DNA from: Methylovirgula sp. 4M-Z18
Lineage (GTDB): Bacteria; Pseudomonadota; Alphaproteobacteria; Rhizobiales; Beijerinckiaceae
Assembly: GCF_037890675.1 (NCBI RefSeq)
Contig: NZ_CP149574.1
Coordinates: 2,890,874-2,954,873 of the forward strand
Length of the DNA stretch: 64,000 bases
Direction of reading: 5' to 3'
Positions 60,892 through 64,000 of this stretch are shown here, piece after piece (the stretch's first letter is position 1; every line of letters starts with the position of its first letter). The notes under the pieces are model-generated. The model saw nothing but the letters and a program-made list of their open reading frames with translations. It was not told the origin of the DNA and made no database searches. A program made the position numbers and the translations under genes.

Positions 60892-61876
60892 GCACCGCCA
60901 CGTGGCCGGGACTTGGCACGCCGCGGTCGTTGCGGATCGCGCCCGGCTCGAACACGCAAACCTTCAGGCCAGCCTCGCCGGTGACGCGCCGCACATAGGC
61001 TTCCGAATGAGCAAAGCGCATGTCCTCGCCAAGCAGGTAATCCGTCTGTGCCTGCGTCTGGACGGTGAAGGCGAAAAGGGCGGGCGCGCCCTTCTCCGTA
61101 CGCAAGGCCCGTTTTGCCGCCTGAAAGACCGAGGCAAGATCGCCGATGTAAATGAACACGTCGGCGGCACAGATGAGGTCATAGGAACGCGGCGACTCAC
61201 GCAAGAACGCGAGGAGGTCAGCGGCGGTCAGACTCCGGTAAAGCCCGGTCTTGCGCGCCGCATCGATCATATTCGGCGACAGATCGACCCCATCGATCCG
61301 CCCGAACATTCCCTCGAAGCCGCGCGCCATCAGGCCGGTCCCGCAACCAATATCCAACACTTCGGCGAAGACTTCTGGCCGGCCAAGCGCCACGCAGGCC
61401 TGTTCAAGCGCCGCGCGCAATCGCTGCGGCCCGCAATAGCCCAAAGCCTCGACAAGATGGGTCTCGAACCGCGGCGCATATTGGTCGAACAGGCCACGGA
61501 CGAAGGCTTCCGGCATCGCGTCCAGCGGCCGGCCGAGACGGGCGAGATGCAGGGCCGCGCCGAGCCGGTCCTGCGGATCAAGGACTTGCGCATGCAGCAG
61601 CGCCACGCGCGCCGCCTCCGTGTCCCCCCGCCCGCGCAGTGCCGCGCCAAGTGTGACCCATGCGGCGGGCCAATCCGGGACGAGTTCGAGAATTTGCCGC
61701 AAAATCTCTTCCGCCGCGGCAAAATCGTCCTCGGCCAGCGCGGCTTGCGCCCAAAGATACCTGCGGTCGGCGGTCAGATTGCCCGAAGACGACATGTCCG
61801 CCGGCACGCGCTCATCCGCACAGAAACCGCCTGACGATTTGCTATCCGTCCACATGTTTGCCCATGAAGTTGTCAT
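60878..61876 (-). CDS. SAM-dependent methyltransferase with TPR N-terminus
   Basis: A 332-residue protein. Residues about 38-105 are TPR-like (YLWAQAALAEDDFAAAEEILRQILELVPDWPAAWVTLGAALRGRGD). The methyltransferase part begins with FDQYAPRFETHLVEALGY and contains VLDIGCGTGLMARGF and VDLSPNMIDAAR, with ICAADVFIYIGDL. This matches a family of predicted TPR methyltransferases in alphaproteobacteria. No start has a good ribosome-binding site; ATG 61795 or 61855 are alternatives. Convergent with the SEL1 gene and overlapping it by 14 bp. Confidence 0.78.
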   Translation of the reverse strand: MTTSWANMWTDSKSSGGFCADERVPADMSSSGNLTADRRYLWAQAALAEDDFAAAEEILRQILELVPDWPAAWVTLGAALRGRGDTEAARVALLHAQVLDPQDRLGAALHLARLGRPLDAMPEAFVRGLFDQYAPRFETHLVEALGYCGPQRLRAALEQACVALGRPEVFAEVLDIGCGTGLMARGFEGMFGRIDGVDLSPNMIDAARKTGLYRSLTAADLLAFLRESPRSYDLICAADVFIYIGDLASVFQAAKRALRTEKGAPALFAFTVQTQAQTDYLLGEDMRFAHSEAYVRRVTGEAGLKVCVFEPGAIRNDRGVPSPGHVAVLTSD

Positions 61877-61942
61877 CTATGGCGCGTTTGATGTAGCAAG
61901 ACGCCATATTTCTTCGGCTCCCTCTAATCGAGTTCAAGACAC

Positions 61943-62209
61943 GTGTCGAATGCGATTCAAAACTTCCTCGGCGGCTCGCTGCTCTCCGTATTGATCCGGC
62001 TGCTTCTGCTGTCGCTGCTGGCCGGCGCCATTCTGACCTGGCTCGATATTTCGCCGGGCCAATTGCTGTCCAAGGTCGAGCATATGCTCGTGAGCCTGTG
62101 GGGCATGGGATTTGGCGCCTTGCGCGAGATTTTGCACTATATTGTCGCCGGTGCCATCATCGTCGTGCCCGTCTGGTTCGTCTTGCGCCTTCTGAATTTG
62201 CGCAAGTAG
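61943..62209 (+). CDS. Small membrane protein, DUF6460-like
   Basis: An 88-residue protein starting with GTG at 61943. Two hydrophobic segments (SVLIRLLLLSLLAGAILTWLDI and YIVAGAIIVVPVWFVLRLL) with a short loop LVSLWGMGFGALREI. This pattern is common in Hyphomicrobiales as DUF6460. Function unknown. Its TAG stop is the first triplet of dispersed repeat element A. Confidence 0.72.
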   Translation: MSNAIQNFLGGSLLSVLIRLLLLSLLAGAILTWLDISPGQLLSKVEHMLVSLWGMGFGALREILHYIVAGAIIVVPVWFVLRLLNLRK

Positions 62210-62270
62210 AGCATTTTCCAGAAAAGTTGTGCGACTTTTCGGTTAAGAACCGAAGGTCCGCGCAGCAAAA
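62207..62270 (+). repeat. Dispersed repeat element A, copy 2
   Basis: Starts with TAGAGCATTTTCCAG at the stop of the DUF6460 gene. It matches 20689-20753 at about 57 of 64 positions and, inverted, 58012-58050. In the other two copies element B follows within about 45 bases; here B is displaced to 62821, after an AT-richer gene. Confidence 0.75.
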
Positions 62271-62348
62271 CCGCTACCTATTGAACCTCAGATTATCGAA
62301 ATGCCGTAGCCATATTATGGTTGATATCCATTCGAAATGAGGGCTTGA

Positions 62349-62765
62349 ATGAACGGCGCCGAAAATAAAGGTTCTGCGAACGACGAGGCATATGTAAATG
62401 CTTACTACTATTTTCACAATGCTTTGGTAATTCTTGCCGAAAACGCTGAAGTTCAGTGTCAAAAAATGGGCTATTTTAATGTAGCTTGGGAACTTAAAAA
62501 TGACGTCATCAGCAACGGCTATGCCATTTTAGATACAATTGATCCAATATTATCGGCGCAACAAATGGATCATCTGACGCGACTTCTTGAGAGCGTAGCT
62601 GACATACCAGATTCTAGTGTAAATGTAGAAAATTCAAAAGAGGCTCATCTGCGTGCAATGCGCTGTCCTCGTTGGATTCCGTTACGAGCACAAGCCAAAC
62701 AGTTACTTTGTCTTTTGGAGGCGGAGACCGATCGAGTTAATGCTATTCTTGGCGTAAATCGTTAG
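62349..62765 (+). CDS. ORFan hypothetical protein, AT-rich
   Basis: A 138-residue, probably helical, soluble protein (for example NAYYYFHNALVILAENAEVQC and KQLLCLLEAETDRVNAILGV). No known family was recognised. Base and codon use are AT-richer than all neighbours, with frequent TTT, AAT and ATA codons. It lies between repeat elements A (62207-62270) and B (62821-62858), which are adjacent elsewhere in the window. This suggests an acquired gene linked to the repeat. The coding assignment rests on length, an uninterrupted frame and ATG at 62349; no strong ribosome-binding site is present. Confidence 0.6.
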   Translation: MNGAENKGSANDEAYVNAYYYFHNALVILAENAEVQCQKMGYFNVAWELKNDVISNGYAILDTIDPILSAQQMDHLTRLLESVADIPDSSVNVENSKEAHLRAMRCPRWIPLRAQAKQLLCLLEAETDRVNAILGVNR

Positions 62766-62820
62766 TGACTTAGCCTTGCCAGTAAAGGTCGCGACAGGGA
62801 TGCGCCACGGCAAAGAGTTG

Positions 62821-62858
62821 GAGCAATTTTGCGTTTCTAAAAGAACACAAATTGCTCT
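62821..62858 (+). repeat. Dispersed repeat element B, copy 2
   Basis: GAGCAATTT (62821-62829) pairs with AAATTGCTC (62849-62857) around TTGCG-TTTCTAAAAGAAC. The stem and loop resemble B copy 1 at 20772-20811. It follows the ORFan gene rather than element A directly. Confidence 0.6.
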
Positions 62859-62940
62859 AGGCGCCGCCGCGATCCTTGCTTGACAAATCCGGCGATCGGC
62901 TCAACATTCGTACACGAACGTTTTTCCGGTGTCCGTGAGC

Positions 62941-63819
62941 ATGCAGATCGCGTCGCAACGCAGTGGACCAAACGCACCCTATTTTCGCCCCCGCACGCTT
63001 GCCGAGGCGCTCGACCTGCTCGCCGACACGAAGGGGCGCGTTCTTGCCGGCGGCACCGATTTTTATCCGCAATTGGGCGACCGGCCGGTCACGTTTCCGG
63101 TGATCGACATCACCGGCATTGCCGATTTGCGCGGCGTCACGGTCAGCGAGACGCATATTCGCGTCGGCGCTTGCGTCACCTGGAGCGAGATTGTCGCGAG
63201 CGATCTGCCCGAGGCCTGCCGTGCCCTACAATTGGCGGCGCGCGAGGTCGGCGCACGTCAGATCCAGAATGCCGGCACCGTCGCCGGCAATCTGTGCAAT
63301 GCGTCGCCCGCCGCCGACGGCGTGCCGCCGCTGCTGGCGCTGAATGCGGAAGTCGAAATGACCGCCCCGGAGGGCATCTCGCGCATCCCGCTCAGCGATT
63401 TCATCGTCGGCTACCGCAAGACCTGTTTGCCGCCCGGCGCACTCGTGACGGCCGTCGTCATTCCGCGTGATATTGCCGGGCCGTCGAGCTTCCTCAAACT
63501 CGGCGCGCGCACCTCTCTCGTGATTTCCATCGCGATGGTCGCGGCGATCGTCGAGACGGATGCACAGAACACGATCACGCAAGCGCGCATCGCGGTCGGC
63601 GCCTGCTCGGCCGTGGCGCAACGGCTGTTCGCCGCCGAAGCGGCATTGCGCGGCCAATCCTTCGCGCCGGGCTTCAGCCGCGCCGTGCTTGCGGATCATC
63701 TGGCGGAGCTGACGCCGATCGACGATCTGCGCGCCACCTCTACCTATCGACAAGAGGCGGCGCTGATCCTCGTGCGCCGCACCCTCGAAGCCTGCCTCGC
63801 GGAGCGGCATGATGCTTGA
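62941..63819 (+). CDS. FAD-binding subunit of a xanthine dehydrogenase/CO dehydrogenase-type molybdenum hydroxylase
   Basis: A 292-residue medium (FAD) subunit. PYFRPRTLAEALDLLADTKGRVLAGGTDFYPQL is the FAD-binding N-domain (VLAGGTDF), ARQIQNAGTVAGNLCNASPAADGVPPLLAL is the second FAD motif and FLKLGARTSLVISIAM the third, all as in CoxM/XdhB. ATG 62941 starts MQIASQ; GTG at 62929 or 62935 are possible. The next gene (2Fe-2S subunit) overlaps its end, so a molybdenum hydroxylase operon continues beyond the window. Confidence 0.87.
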   Translation: MQIASQRSGPNAPYFRPRTLAEALDLLADTKGRVLAGGTDFYPQLGDRPVTFPVIDITGIADLRGVTVSETHIRVGACVTWSEIVASDLPEACRALQLAAREVGARQIQNAGTVAGNLCNASPAADGVPPLLALNAEVEMTAPEGISRIPLSDFIVGYRKTCLPPGALVTAVVIPRDIAGPSSFLKLGARTSLVISIAMVAAIVETDAQNTITQARIAVGACSAVAQRLFAAEAALRGQSFAPGFSRAVLADHLAELTPIDDLRATSTYRQEAALILVRRTLEACLAERHDA

Positions 63820-64000
63820 ACGCGCCGTGCATCCGACCCTGAGCTTCACGCTGAACGGCGACGCGATCACGCTCGACACGGCCCCCGCGAAGCGCCTCAG
63901 CAAAGTGCTGCGCGAAGAGTGCGGATTGACCGGCACCAAGGTCGGATGCGACGCGGGCGATTGCGGCGCCTGCACCGTCCTGATCAACGGCGAAGCCATC
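63812..64000 (+). CDS. 2Fe-2S subunit of molybdenum hydroxylase, partial (3' end outside window)
   Basis: Sixty-three codons to the edge, open. LSKVLREECGLTGTKVGCDA followed by GDCGACTVLINGEAI is the plant-type ferredoxin motif C-x4-C-x2-C of XdhA/CoxS/HyxC small subunits. The start at 63812 has GGAG 7 bases before it; ATG 63809 is one codon earlier. It overlaps the FAD-subunit stop by 8 bp. Whether this continues as a separate small subunit or as a larger fusion with the molybdopterin subunit cannot be seen. Confidence 0.83.
   Translation, partial: MLERAVHPTLSFTLNGDAITLDTAPAKRLSKVLREECGLTGTKVGCDAGDCGACTVLINGEAI

Overview
The window is one GC-rich, gene-dense chromosomal stretch from an alphaproteobacterium, most likely of the order Hyphomicrobiales (Rhizobiales). 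The inference rests on the aapJQMP-type amino-acid transporter, a DUF3311/MctP-like monocarboxylate permease pair, a bacterial transglutaminase-like cysteine peptidase, a PodJ/SEL1-type polar protein, TTAA-N7-TTAA (CtrA-type) boxes, RIME-like intergenic palindromes, and scattered thrS - yidD - NifU-like - hisI - patatin - CBS genes. No rRNA, tRNA, CRISPR array, transposase or phage gene was recognised by eye.

Layout. (1) 1-15995 is a catabolic region. Fourteen intact or window-truncated genes lie head to tail on the minus strand: hydantoinase A-like (partial), a ThDP-dependent enzyme, aapP/M/Q/J, LysR, two SDRs, GntR, RidA, a third SDR, AroE-like and GarR-like dehydrogenases. An HpcH/HpaI aldolase and a FAD amine oxidase diverge from a promoter carrying a perfect inverted repeat. 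Together they look like uptake and oxidation of an amino-acid-like compound, imine hydrolysis, aldol cleavage and semialdehyde reduction. Between aapP and the ThDP enzyme lies the 3' remnant of a GlcD-type FAD oxidase. (2) 16200-29410 holds a HisE-like protein, DeoR and MocR regulators, DUF983, NAD kinase, a MaoC/CitE-like pair, a DUF1326-DUF2182-EamA operon, two flavoproteins, a secreted protein, a stand-alone AsnC effector domain and DUF3311/MctP. (3) 29444-44743 contains thrS, yidD, NifU-like, hisI, patatin and CBS genes. They are interrupted by a HEPN-like orphan, LysE exporters with a MocR and a class III sirtuin, an OmpV-like porin, and a LysR/tautomerase/cupin/DUF4865 module. (4) 44744-45268 is an intergenic region with a 232-bp palindromic element and a 31-bp near-perfect palindrome in front of a YheO-type regulator and a serine/threonine dehydratase. 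(5) 46928-52247 is a beta-oxidation operon. (6) 52441-58415 holds three regulator/target divergent pairs (LysR/SDR, LysR/MFS, HxlR/NmrA). (7) 58630-64000 holds a SEL1/coiled-coil protein, a methyltransferase, an AT-richer ORFan, and the start of a molybdenum-hydroxylase operon that runs off the right edge.

The most unusual structure is a two-part dispersed repeat (elements A and B) present three times, near 20.7 kb, 58.0 kb (inverted) and 62.2-62.9 kb. In two copies A and B are adjacent. In the third they are separated by about 0.6 kb holding one AT-richer gene of unknown function, as if a gene sits inside a repeat element. All functional statements are from reading translated sequence by eye; no database search was possible.
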